NCBI RefSeq assembly: GCF_014898055.3
Contig: NW_023601433.1
Coordinates: 71,283,683-71,347,682 of the forward strand
Source of the DNA: Talpa occidentalis
Taxonomy: Eukaryota > Chordata > Mammalia > Eulipotyphla > Talpidae
Length of the DNA: 64,000 bases
Direction of reading: 5' to 3'
In this document: positions 36,028-48,100 of the stretch, piece after piece
Numbering within the stretch: position 1 is the stretch's first letter
Layout: each line of letters starts with the position of its first letter
Position numbers and translations under genes: made by a program
The notes under the pieces: model-generated
Told to the model about the DNA's origin: nothing
Seen by the model: the letters and a program-made list of their open reading frames with translations, nothing else
Database searches by the model: none

Positions 36028-36161
36028 TCATATCGTATACTTTTTCTTCAAGATCTCCATATATTCTTCAGATGCTTTCAAAAGTGGATCTTGATTTAAT
36101 TTGGACTCTTCAGTAGGTCCTAAAGAAGCTATACAAGTTTCAAATTCATGTTCAGCAGCAG
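36028..36161 (-). CDS. ANKRD26-like: ANKRD26-like terminal coding exon M
   Basis: 134 bases: [20 protein letters not shown] to [11 protein letters not shown], then TGA at 36028-36030. The acceptor is TTCCAG|CTGCTG. It matches the family C-terminus (ASLG..ESNLNQD, ILKKKY-type end). Confidence 0.93.
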
Positions 36162-39100
36162 CTGGAAAGGAAAACAGAATTACATTCTAAAATATATTGT
36201 AGTTAAATAATTTGATAAAAAAAGTTGCAATCTGGGCCTCCCCAGTGGCGCAGCAGTTGAGCGTTGGGTTGCAAAGCTGCCCGCAGCCTCTGCAGCGCCG
36301 GTTCAATCCCCAGCTGCCAGGCGAGTGTCCCACATGGTGCGCAGACCTCTCCTGCCGCCCACTGCTCCCCTCAGCAGTGTATTTCGTCAGTGTGCCTGCT
36401 CTGTTCCCCACTCTGGCTCTGGTGAATTCTCTAACCCTCCTGCGCTTCTGACTGTACCCAGTGCTTGTATAAATAAATAAATAAATCTTAAAAAAAAAGT
36501 TGCAATCTTTAGCAGTGTTCAAAACAAATCATGTACCATTCCATCCAAAATACAGGATCACCACTAAATATTATTTGCCCATAGTTGCACATTGAATCAA
36601 TTGCAGTTGTGGCTAAGTATCAAAGCTTTTGATTTTCTCAATTCCTATTTTTTCAACAAGCATGTGCCACTTTACTATGACAAGTGCTAGAATTACAAGG
36701 TGGAGATGGCACAGTCCACTCCTCAATGATCTTGTGCTATAAATTGAAAAAGAAGACAAAGAGGGAGTGTCCATTCAGACTCATATATTGGGCACTATTG
36801 GAACAGAGAAGGAACATCCCATGTTTGTGTCCATATTTGTTGACTTTTTGGTGGAGGTGATAAGGAGGACAAGGATAGAGTACACCAGGTGGAGGAAAGA
36901 AGCACATGCAGAGAGCTGGAGACAAGGACATACACTTGTGGCTTTGTAAGTGGTGAATTTGACTAGATGATAAAGGGAGGGCAGAGCAAGCAGCAAACAC
37001 TAAGATTGTATAATTTGGCAAGAACTAAATTGATTTGGGATTTTACATTTCTATCCTAAGGATGTTGGAATTTTCCCTGGAGGCAAAAGGTAAACCACTG
37101 ACAAAGAAAGTGGCAGTAGGTTTAAATGTCACACACCAAGTGACAGCTGTATGAACTCTAGTTGCTTGGCTGTGGACGGCTAGGTGAGTCTGGGGTGTTG
37201 GTTTTTTGGGGGGAGGGGAGGGAGGCTTTGGCCTTCCAACACTACTAGAACATGAGGAATTGACGAAGCCCATGTTTTCTGAGAACAGTTGTATGCAGGT
37301 TGATAGTTCCACAGGGATGGGAGAAGTAAAAAGAAGGTATAGCAGAGTAAAAAGAGATACATAGTTTTTTTTTATTTTTGAAAAGCTATGGCACGTGATA
37401 AATAAATGAGAAATAAGTGTAGTCTTTATTGTGAATGTTTCTGATTCTACTTTTTTCATATGCACAATATAGTTAGCATACTTATGTATTATAGAGAAAA
37501 TGGAAAGAGATGACACTCATTTATTTCAGAAATCAATGCCATCTAAATTTAACTGAAATTTTGCAACATACCTTCTTTTAGTTCTCTTGTTACAGCTTGT
37601 TCGAACTCCTGCTTCATCTGAAATAAGTCAAATATTAGAAGGATTAAGTTAAAAAGAGCAGGGCCTCCCCGGTGGCGCAGCGGGTTGAGTACAGCACTAT
37701 AAAGCTCTCCGCAGCCTCTGCAGTGTGGGCTCAATTCCTGGCTGGCCAGGGAGAAACCCACATGGCACAGCAGACCTCTCTTGCCTCGCCCGCTGCTCCC
37801 CTCAGCAGCGTCTTTGGTCCCTGGTGGCACAAGGGATTAAAACGCAACCTATGAAGCAATCCTCAGCCACTGCAGCATGAGTTTGATCCCCGGCAAGCCA
37901 GAGAGAAACCCACATGGCACAGTAGACCTTTCCTGCCTCGACTGCTGTTCCCCTCAGCAGTGTTTTTCAGTCAATCTGCCAGTTCTGTTCCCCACTCTGT
38001 CTCTGGTGGATCCTCCCACCCCCCCATGCCTCTGGCCTGTACCCCAGTTATTTATTGCATAAATAAATAAATCTTTTTTAAAAATTCCAATATTTGCTTG
38101 ATTTTGAATATTTGGAAAATATCCTGTAACTGTTCAGAAAGAGGACCATATTTTATAGAAATTGAGATAAAAATGTTAAAGGTAAAATAGCAATTAAGGA
38201 TATACGCTCACATAAAAAAGACAAAAACTTTAAAAACAGAAATCAATTTTTTGTCATTAATTTGTACGTTTATTTAATTCATAAAAAGGATCAACCTTCG
38301 ATTACTTGAAATAATAAACATCCACATGTGATTAAGTGTTTGGATACATAAGGGTAGAAAAAGGGGCGGGGAGGCCGGTTTATAGGGAAACTTAAATATT
38401 GTGAGCCACTATCACACTGAAATCAATTAGAAAGTAAAGCCAAAAGCATCTTGCAGTATATACTTTGGTTATCAGGCAATAATATTTCATTTCTAACATG
38501 TAGAATATCAAGAACTTTTAAATGTGTTGGTTTCGTTACATTTATTCAGTAACATTAGCAAAGGTTTACCTCTTGAAAATGAGTGAGCCTGGGACCTACA
38601 ACTATAAAATTTGTACTTTCTTAGCAGTAATAATTGACTTAAATTTAGTTAATATAAGTCCATGGAATAATTCAGAATTGCTCAAAATTACAAACAAGTC
38701 TTGTACCAGAAATTTAAAACCCAAGGATAAAGAGGTAACGTAACTAACCTTGTGGTAGTAAATGTCTTTGTTGTCACTTGAGGGCCCGGCATTGGTGGTT
38801 GGAGAGGTTGTTGAATTTTGCCTTGCAGTAAGATATCTATAGGGCACTAAATGATTTTTTGGCTCTGCAACATAAGGTAGCCCCGGAACTGGCATGGTAG
38901 CAAAAGTGCTGAGTAAACATCTGTTATGCATTTTCTCCATATGACGTTTGCTGCTGACCTCTGTTAGCCTTTCATTCGTTCTGTGAAGATTACAAAACCC
39001 AAGTGCTTAATATTTCATTTTTCTCTAAATGGCTTGCTTAAATATATGTATATATTGCCGTAACATTAAGTAGAATTTCCTTTTGAAGAGTTTTAACACT

Positions 39101-42100
39101 CAATATATGTTGGAACTTCCCTATTGTCTGCTATTGGAGGTTTAAACTGTTTAAAGAAGTGTGTTTCTGGGCAGAGTCCAAACTAACAAGGAATTCAAAT
39201 CAGTGGGGGCTGTCAGTGATGCAGGTGCCCTCCAGGATAACACTCGTTGCCCTCTAGAATGGCGCTACCTACAGGATCCTTGAGGCAGCTATGAACACAG
39301 TTCAACATCCAGCTAAGATATCAAAGGAATAAAACGTCCCTCAAGGGCATTTTCAGGAGTTTGCCTTTACCACCCTGCACATTTCACTTGTACCCCTGAG
39401 AAAGGAAGCATTGGCACCAGGGAATAGCTGAGAGGAAGCACCTCTGAGAGAGAACAAGAGGGCCCCCTAGTGGTGATCAAGAGGAACTAAACAGCCCTGG
39501 AGGCAGTAAAGTTCTGTTACCAAGGCATTGGTGCTGAGGGTACCCTGTTGGTCTTCCACACACCCCTCAGCAGATCACAGGATTATTTGTAGTCACTTTC
39601 TGAATTATACTACCCTTCACCTCCAGGAGGATCTTTCCCTATTTCATTGTGTGCCTTTCTGTAGAGCAGAAAAACAAACTGTGAAGGACAGTTTGTCTCA
39701 CAGCTCCCTGTAGTGATAATATAAAGATCATATAAAAAAAAACCCTTCATTTACCAATGCCTAATAGGCTGAGAGTAGTAGTAATACATGGCCTTTCGAG
39801 TTTAAGCTATAATCTTCAAAAAAAGAAAAGAATTCGTCAATATTTCTATTTTGTGGCATTCTTGCAAGCAATTTATAATAATATTTCTGTCTAAATTTAT
39901 AATGCTTCCAAATCTTTGGCTTGAAGACAGTAAATCAAGTTAACTGCATGAAATTATTAAGGGGAAAAGCTAAATGAAGTAAAACCAAAAAAGAGAGATG
40001 CAGACATCCTGGAGTAACATTTTAAAGGTAAGTTCATTGATTAACATTATTTTTCAAAATTACATTATCTAGGGCCTCCCTGGTGGCGCAAGGGGTTAAG
40101 GTGCAACTATGAAGCTATCTGCGGCCACTGCGGCAGGAGTTCCATCCCTAGCCTGGGACCTACTCACATGGCGCAACAGACCTCTCCTGACTCACCTGCT
40201 GCTCCCCTCAGCAGTGTACTTCGGTCCATCTGCCTGTTCTGTTCCCCCACTCTGTCTCTGGTGAATCCTCACACCTCCACACCTCTGGCCTGTACCCCAG
40301 TTCTTGTATGCATATATAAATAAATCTTTTAAAAAATTACATTAACTAGTTAGCTTTCCCTTGCTACTAATCACATGAACTCAGGGCCTATAAAAAATTA
40401 TGCTTTGGAGGCAAATTAATGAGCTAAGTTTATTTTCTGTGATCCCTATTTATTTTTTTAACTTACCTGCTTAACTTATTTTCCAAAGATTCTTTAGCTT
40501 TTACTTCTTCTAGGTAGAGTTGCTTGTATTTTTCCAATTCTATTCTGTTAGAATCTTTTTCAGTTTTCAAGTTGAAGAGTTCAGTTTCCAGAACTTTACA
40601 ACTGAGTTCCATTTGATTTCTCACTGAAGTATTATGACTGTCTATTAATTGTTCTAAGTGCTTTTGAGATGTTGCTTGCGTCTAAAGCAAATGAAAAGAA
40701 TACATTTTTAAATGATTTTCATCTGAATCACAATATTTGTTTCCTTTAGTTCTGAATCAGTGATTCAGAGAACAATTTCAAATGTGAAAAAGCTCATTCA
40801 AAATATTTATCATCAGTGTCAACTGAACTAAATGTGAACTGTAACAATGAAGCTACTTTTATCTGATAATCCAAAGAACAGTAGAATCAATTTTAAAACT
40901 GAACAAACATAATTCAAGAATAGTCTAAGAGCATGTTATAATTTTTTTTCTTTTTCTTTTTTTAAAAGATTTATTTATTTATGCATGCAAGAACTGGGGT
41001 ACAGGCCAGACGTGTGGAGGTGAAAGGATTCACCAAAGACAGAGTGGACCAAAGTACACTGCTAAGGGGAGTAGTGGGCAAGTCAGGAGAGGTCTGCTGT
41101 GCCATGTGGGTAGCTCCCTGACCAGGGATCGAACTCGTGCTGCAGTGGCTGCGAATAGCTTCATAGGTTGCGTCTTAACCCCTTGCGCCACCAGGGAGGC
41201 CAGCGTGTTATAATTTTTAAATCATGATTCTTTTCTTCCTAAGCATAGTCTTCTTTTATAACAACTGATGAAATATTTAAAGGGAGAAACACATGCACCT
41301 TTCCTCCAGAAATTTCCAAACCAAATTGTTGTAAGGGAAGTAGAGGAAACACATACAGTGTGTTTACATATCCAAAATATATTTGGCAGTGAAATTAATC
41401 ACATATTGAAGTTCAACAAACTGACCTGTAAAAGTATATTAACTTTTTTTACTTTTTCTTCTATATCCTGTACTGTTTGTTCAACTACTTGCATATCCTT
41501 CTCAACTTGACAGCATTCTACCAAATTCGTTTCCATAGGATTTTCGAGGTTTATTATTACTTGTTTCAATTTCTTTTTCTTCTTTTCTGGTCTTTCACAT
41601 TTATGTTGCATTGCTTTCACAGAGAACTCCTGTTGGCGAAATTGATTTTCTGTAACTAGATGTGGCCAGGCTGAAGATGCTGTTTCTGGGTTTGCAGTAA
41701 GATCATCCATCTGCAGGAGTAAAATAATATAAGAATAGTCTAACTCAAAACCAGGATCAAATTGTAAAATAAATCTGGTTGCAATAAAATGTCATCTAGT
41801 CTAAGAATGTGAAACCTTGAATTACTCAGAAAATCCAGAAGAAAATTAAAACAACTAGGAGTCAGAAAAATATTTTTTTGTCACCGTCTTTGCCATATAA
41901 CACTTGCACTTGATTTTATACTCTTAGTTGTTTTCCATGATTGTTTCATATCTTTCATAAGTCACCTCTTAGTAGAAAGTCTTTTACCCTTTCCACATCT
42001 TAACCCCTCATTTTTAAGATTTAATTGCCTCCCAAAATAGGACTTTGAAAATATGAATAGTGAGTCTTGAATTATGGATTCTAATGCCATAAACCTTTTT

Positions 42101-45100
42101 CTTATCTACAAATGGTTAATCTCATTGTTACTTTCCACAAAATAAGAAAACATACTAAATAAATATTACTCAGCATTCAAAAAAGATAAACACATGCAAT
42201 TTGCAGCAACATGGATGGCGCTGGAAGGGATCATGCTCAGTGAAATAAGCCAAAAAGAAAAAGAAAAATACCGGATGGTCTCACTCATAGCAGGAATCTA
42301 GAAAACTTAAATAAGGGACCAGGAAAATGAATAACTATAAGAAAGTGAAAATCAAAATCAACAAAAAACTATGAACCAGAGACACTTTTAGGGGGGCGGG
42401 GGCGAGGGGAGGGATTGGGGTCAGAATGGGGGGGCTGCAATTGTATGGGGAATATAACAATAACATTTATTATCTAAAAAAAAATAATAAAAAAAATAAA
42501 AAAAACAACAACAAAAAAAAGAAAACATACTAAATAATAAGAAAAGGCATTCTGAAATTTCATTGATAGTGAGTCAGGAAGAATAAATATTTTTCAGACG
42601 TAACGATTATTTGGTAAGAAAAAGTGAGTGGATGTGGTGTTTCTTGACAAGTCTATAAATTCTTTGACATTTTTCCATAAATTTCCTCCTCTTAAATATG
42701 TGCTGAACTTACTCACTGGTTTCTAAGTATATCAACTATGGCAGAGCTGCTCTGTGACCTCGGTTAGAAAATGTGAAGCAGCTTTCAATGACTTTCTCTT
42801 TTAAGGACGCTCACTCACCCTTATAACCCAGCCACCATGCTGTGAAGAAGCCCTGGCTACATGGTGAGTCTGTGTAGTGGTGTTTCAGCTGAGCTACCCC
42901 AGCCAGTGTCCCATCCCAAATCCATGTGCATTAGCAAGCCTTCAGGTGAATCTGGGCCCCAGCTTCAAGTCCGCCAGCTGATACCCAAAGGAGAACACAA
43001 AAGCAGCCCTACTGACCTGTGCCTGAAATGCACATTTATCAACAAAATACAGACAAACACAAAATAAATTCTGGTTTGAGTCACTGGGTTTTGAGGTTGC
43101 TTATTACGTAGCAATAAGTGACTGTCACAGTTACTGATATTAAAAATGGGGTGCTCGGGGCCTCCCTAGTGGTGCAAGGGTTAAGATGCAGGGTATGAAG
43201 CTGTTTACGGCCACTGCCATGCAGGTTCAATCCCTGGCTGGCCAGGAGCTGCTCACATGGCGCAGCAGACCTCTCCTGTTTCGCCCGCTGCTCCCTTCAG
43301 CAATGTATCTCAGTCAGTCTGCCTGTTCTGTTTCCCACTCTGTCTCTGGTGAATCCTCTCACTCCCCCCCACGCCTCTGGCCTGTACCCCAGTTCTTGTA
43401 TGTATAAATAAATCCTTTAAAAAATGGGGTGCTCACCAAGAATATACAGTGGGGAAAGAAGAATCTCTTTAAAGATGTAAGGAAAATTGGCCAGCCACAT
43501 GTAAAATAAAGATGTTAGAACTCATAAGCTCCCTGACACAGGTCTTGGTGGTGACTTGGCAACAAAAGCAAGAATTAATAAGTACATGCACAGCTAACTA
43601 AGATATTCCTGCAAGTCAAAAGAATCATCAACAGAATGAAAAGATAACCTAATGAGAGAGAAAATTTTGCAAATCATATTTGAAAAAGGGTGAAAACCCA
43701 TATTAAAATTCACACAATAGCAAAAAAGCAATCTGGTTAAAAAATGGGCAGCAGATCTCAATAGGTATTTTTCCAAAGGGGGGTAAGGGGAATCAATGAC
43801 ACTAATCTTCAGGGAAATGCATGATTTCTCCACTGCTGGAGAAACAGAACCTTATATAGTACTATTGGAGAAATAAAAGTCCTCTTCAGTGTGTCAGAAT
43901 GAAGAGACTGACTTACCATACTGGCACTTTGCAGATTTTTCTGAAGCTGCTCAATTTTGCATCCTTGTTTTTTGACTGTACTTTTTAGCTTGGCATTTTC
44001 TATTTCAATCCTAAAAAGTATAAATATTTTCACACACCGATTAAAGAAAATCACATAATTTCTCAACACTTGAAGTAACAAGTACATAAATTCTTAAAAA
44101 TTTGCAAAGCCGGACCTCCCTGGTGGTGCAGGGGATTAAGACGCAACCTATAAAGTTGTCCACAGCCACTGCAGTACGAGTTCGGCCCCCCGGCTGGCCA
44201 GGGAGCTACCCACAAGGCATAGCAGACCTCTCCTGACTCGCCCACTGCTCCCCTCAGCAATGTACTTTAGGTGATCTGCCTGTTCTGTTCCCCACTCTGT
44301 CTCTGGTGAGTCCTCTCACCCCCACATCTCTGGTCTGTACACCAGCTCTTATATGCATAAATAAATAAATCTTAAAAAAAAATTGCAAAGCCATTTTTCT
44401 ATCTTTGTTGTAGATAATGTGCACATTTGGATATAATGTGCCAAATTCACGCACTTCAGAAGAAAGCAAGGTTGCATGAACATTTTACCAGCTTGACACT
44501 GATGTCGACAACATTGTAACACAATATCATACTACACTGCTGTTGGGCCACCATTCCAGGTGGGCAAAGTCATTGAGGATTCAGGCATACGAAAAGAGAA
44601 TTTTGGAGCCTTTGATATATTTGACAGGCCTTTAATGCTCAATCAGGGGACCAGACTCACAGGCAGACCAGCAGGCAGGGAGGCAGCAACTGAGCCCCAG
44701 CACCTACGATCTCCCAATTTATCCCTTGTTTCTCAGCCCAGGTGTATATATAGATATATATATGCAATGATAGGTGCATGTGCCTGTGCTCACTCTCCCT
44801 AGCGCCCTCCCGCAACAAAACGTTATCACATGTGGGTGATGAAACCTGGGAGGAAAGCAAGGCCACAGGTGCAGCCATAGAGGCTAGCAGTGAGAAGTGA
44901 AAAAAAAAGTCATTTTCCTTACAACTGCTTATCTGCCTATAAATACTTATGTTTTTACTGTGTGGCTTTAAATTGTACTTTTGTATGTGATCTTGCATCT
45001 TCTCAGCACATCTTACGGATGCTGCATGTTGATCCTGTGCTTTTTGCAACTAAAGTAAAGAGGGAAAAAAAAAAAAAAAAAAACTTTTACCACCAATCAC

Positions 45101-48100
45101 CTAGTACAAATCCACCACCACTCATTTTTGCAACTAGAACTCTATTGGAACACAGCCAGACTGTCATCTGCAAATTGTCTCTGACCACTTTCCTGCCCTA
45201 ACAGCAGAGCTAAGTTGTTACAACAGAGACTTTATGACCCACAAAGAGTAAATATTCACTCTGTTTCTGCGCAAATGTACCGACCTCTCCAATGGTATTC
45301 ATGTTTGTAGGCTATATTTTATCACATAAATATACACAGTCATCAATTGGTCTGATGGAGAAAGATAAGAAAATGTCTTATGGTAAACATTTATATTTTT
45401 GTGTCCCAAGCCCCCCATCAGCATTGATTTTAAACATCCACAAATGTAAATGAGCACAGGCACTCCAGTGAGTATAAAAGTAACGTGCTGCTTTCAGCAA
45501 CAACCTCATGTTTCATGGGAAAGACTTAGAAATTTCTACATAGGAGACAAAGGCCTGGGGCTACATAGGAGACAAAGGCCTGGGGCTGGACCCGTTGCAC
45601 CAGCTGCTAGGGTGTGACCTTCGATAAAGCACTTAACGTTTCTGTCTCACTCTCTTCCTGTGTAAAATGGAGATGAGAATAAGATCTATCTTACCAGGAT
45701 TGGAAAGATGAAATCAGCAAATATACATAAAGTACTGAGAGAAGTAACTGGCACATGCTATGATCTAATTATTTGTCATTAGCATTATTATTGTTGACTT
45801 ATTTTATGTTCTAATGAAAGTTGATACCTTAGACAGATGGCAGGCCAATGGAAGTGGTCTCCTAAACTAATGATACTGAAATCATTCTTCACACATCAAA
45901 AGTAGGGGCAAATGAGGGAGCCTGAGGCCCAGAATATATTCTTGGTACTTGAAAAGCTTCCACCAATTCTACTAGCCAATAGCACTGTTTTCCGCTTATA
46001 TCTTTTACAACTTACTTCTCTGTACTACTGAGCAGGCAGCACTCATGGGCTACAAAGCAAATAGTGCCTGTACCGAGCAGTAAATAACTATAGGGTAAAT
46101 GGAAAATTATTTTCCGTCCTCCCGCCATTAGCATCTATGATCGACACCTATGGTCTTACACGCGTGCCTGGTGGTGATGACACCTGGAATGTGGTGTGGG
46201 CGTGCGTGAGTGGGCAGGGCTGAGCCAAGAGACTGCGCATATAAGGGCAGCAGCAGAGGATGGGAGGCAGCAGAGGACCGTGCAGTGGAGTGCAGGCCTG
46301 CAGCCTCCAGGCCTCTAAGTCCTCCTAGTCCTCCTGCCTACCCTACACCGGGTTGCCTCACCACAAATGGTGTGGAAAGATCATTCAAAGCCTGAAAAAG
46401 CCACCAAGAGCTCGAGGACTCTCCTTTACCCATCTGTCCAGATCATAGAAAACCTGCTCCGTGCCTTGCTGGCACTACAATAACTTGCAGACCATCAGAG
46501 GCTGTGTAAAACCACTGATATGGAAATACTAGATTCTATTGTTTAATCAAAGTTCCAAATCAATTCATTCCCAACTTTTACACTGGGCTGCTTTAGCAAG
46601 TACTCTGAAGATTAGATTAAGGTTAAGTGATAGGCATTTCAGTTTTATAAAGCTTTATAGTTGGTCAAATGCTACAAATCTGTGAATCCCAGGTCTGCAT
46701 CGTGAAGGAAGGCAAATTTAGATTTGTTTTTCATTGTGAGGGGAAATTTTGAGTATCTGTTTGAACAATTCTCTATTGCTAAAGTGCTTTTAATTTTTTA
46801 TTTAATTGCTTGAAATATATTTTGAATAAAAGCTTTATTAAATCAGTGTCTCCAAGGAGAAATCATTGATATGGTATAATGTAATTAACTTTATCTTAAC
46901 AGCTAAAGTATTTTCAATTTACGCAATGACAGATGCCACACCTGTCAAATTTTATGCTACTTTAGTAATTTATACATGTGCCGCGGACTAACGCAGCGGT
47001 AGACTTGCAGGACTGTCTCAGGATTGAGAAACTGTGAGGATGCTCAAGGAATCGGCGCATAAATGACAAACAGACACACTTCAAGAGTGAAAATCTGAAT
47101 GTAATTTGCTCAAAATCATCATACACTTTTATACCATTTCCAACAATAGATGATTTCATACAATTTAATTCTTTCTCAGCATAAAATACTTTGTAAGGCA
47201 TAAGACATCTACTTCATTATTCATGTGCATGTGATCGCTGTTCCATGACATGGCACAGTAAACAATCTCCAGGTACTGAATCTACACAATCATTTTTGCC
47301 TACACTGAACAGCATTCTTTAAGCTAGCTTTTCTTGATTCATATCCCAAAACCACAATGATCAAAAACATTGATATTTACCTACTGGCACCTCCTACTTT
47401 TAGTAATCACGAGCAATATATTCTCTACGTAAGCATTTTGATTTTTATGGTGTTGTCTCATGTGAGAAGTATTATGATTATTATAAAACTACTATTGCCA
47501 CACACCATTTTCTTTATCATGCATTTCCTGAAACTGTACACATATAAAGAAAAAGCAAAGTAAGTGAAAAAGTAGTATGATTATAGACAGGTTGCTAGGT
47601 TGCTACTTATTCTGAAACAATGGCTATCTGATTAATGGTAAAACTGCTTTGTAGGTAATTCCATCAGGCTTGTTTGCAGGTGACGTTCTTAGCAGCCTTG
47701 TTTCCATCAAAGGAGGGGTTAATTACTGCGGGCTTGTTGCCTAAATTAGGCTTATAGGCATGTGTGCCTTGTTTGATCTGAACGCCAAAGTTTATCATGA
47801 TGAAGCCCCTCGGGGACTGCGCCTGTCTTAGGTCGTCAGGAGTCACAGACATGAGGCTGGCCAGTGCCTTCTTTAGTCTGCCCCCGATCTTACCCGTCAT
47901 TGACTGTCCAGTCCAGCGCACAGGGGAAGGGGGTCTTACTCACTCTGATGTGTCTGAGTGAAAGCCTCCCTCTTTCCAGTAAGTTCACTGGCGTTCAGCG
48001 GCAGAGGCTGCCGCATACATGTGAAAGATAAGCTATCTCTTATGAAAAACAAGAGCAATGCAAAATTAAGGGCTAAATTTTTCTGCACAGACCAGATGCC

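Noticed and set aside
37043..37516. 157-codon minus-strand frame
   Set aside because: Low-complexity, serine- and proline-rich translation with no family resemblance, in an intron with no flanking splice logic. Most likely chance.
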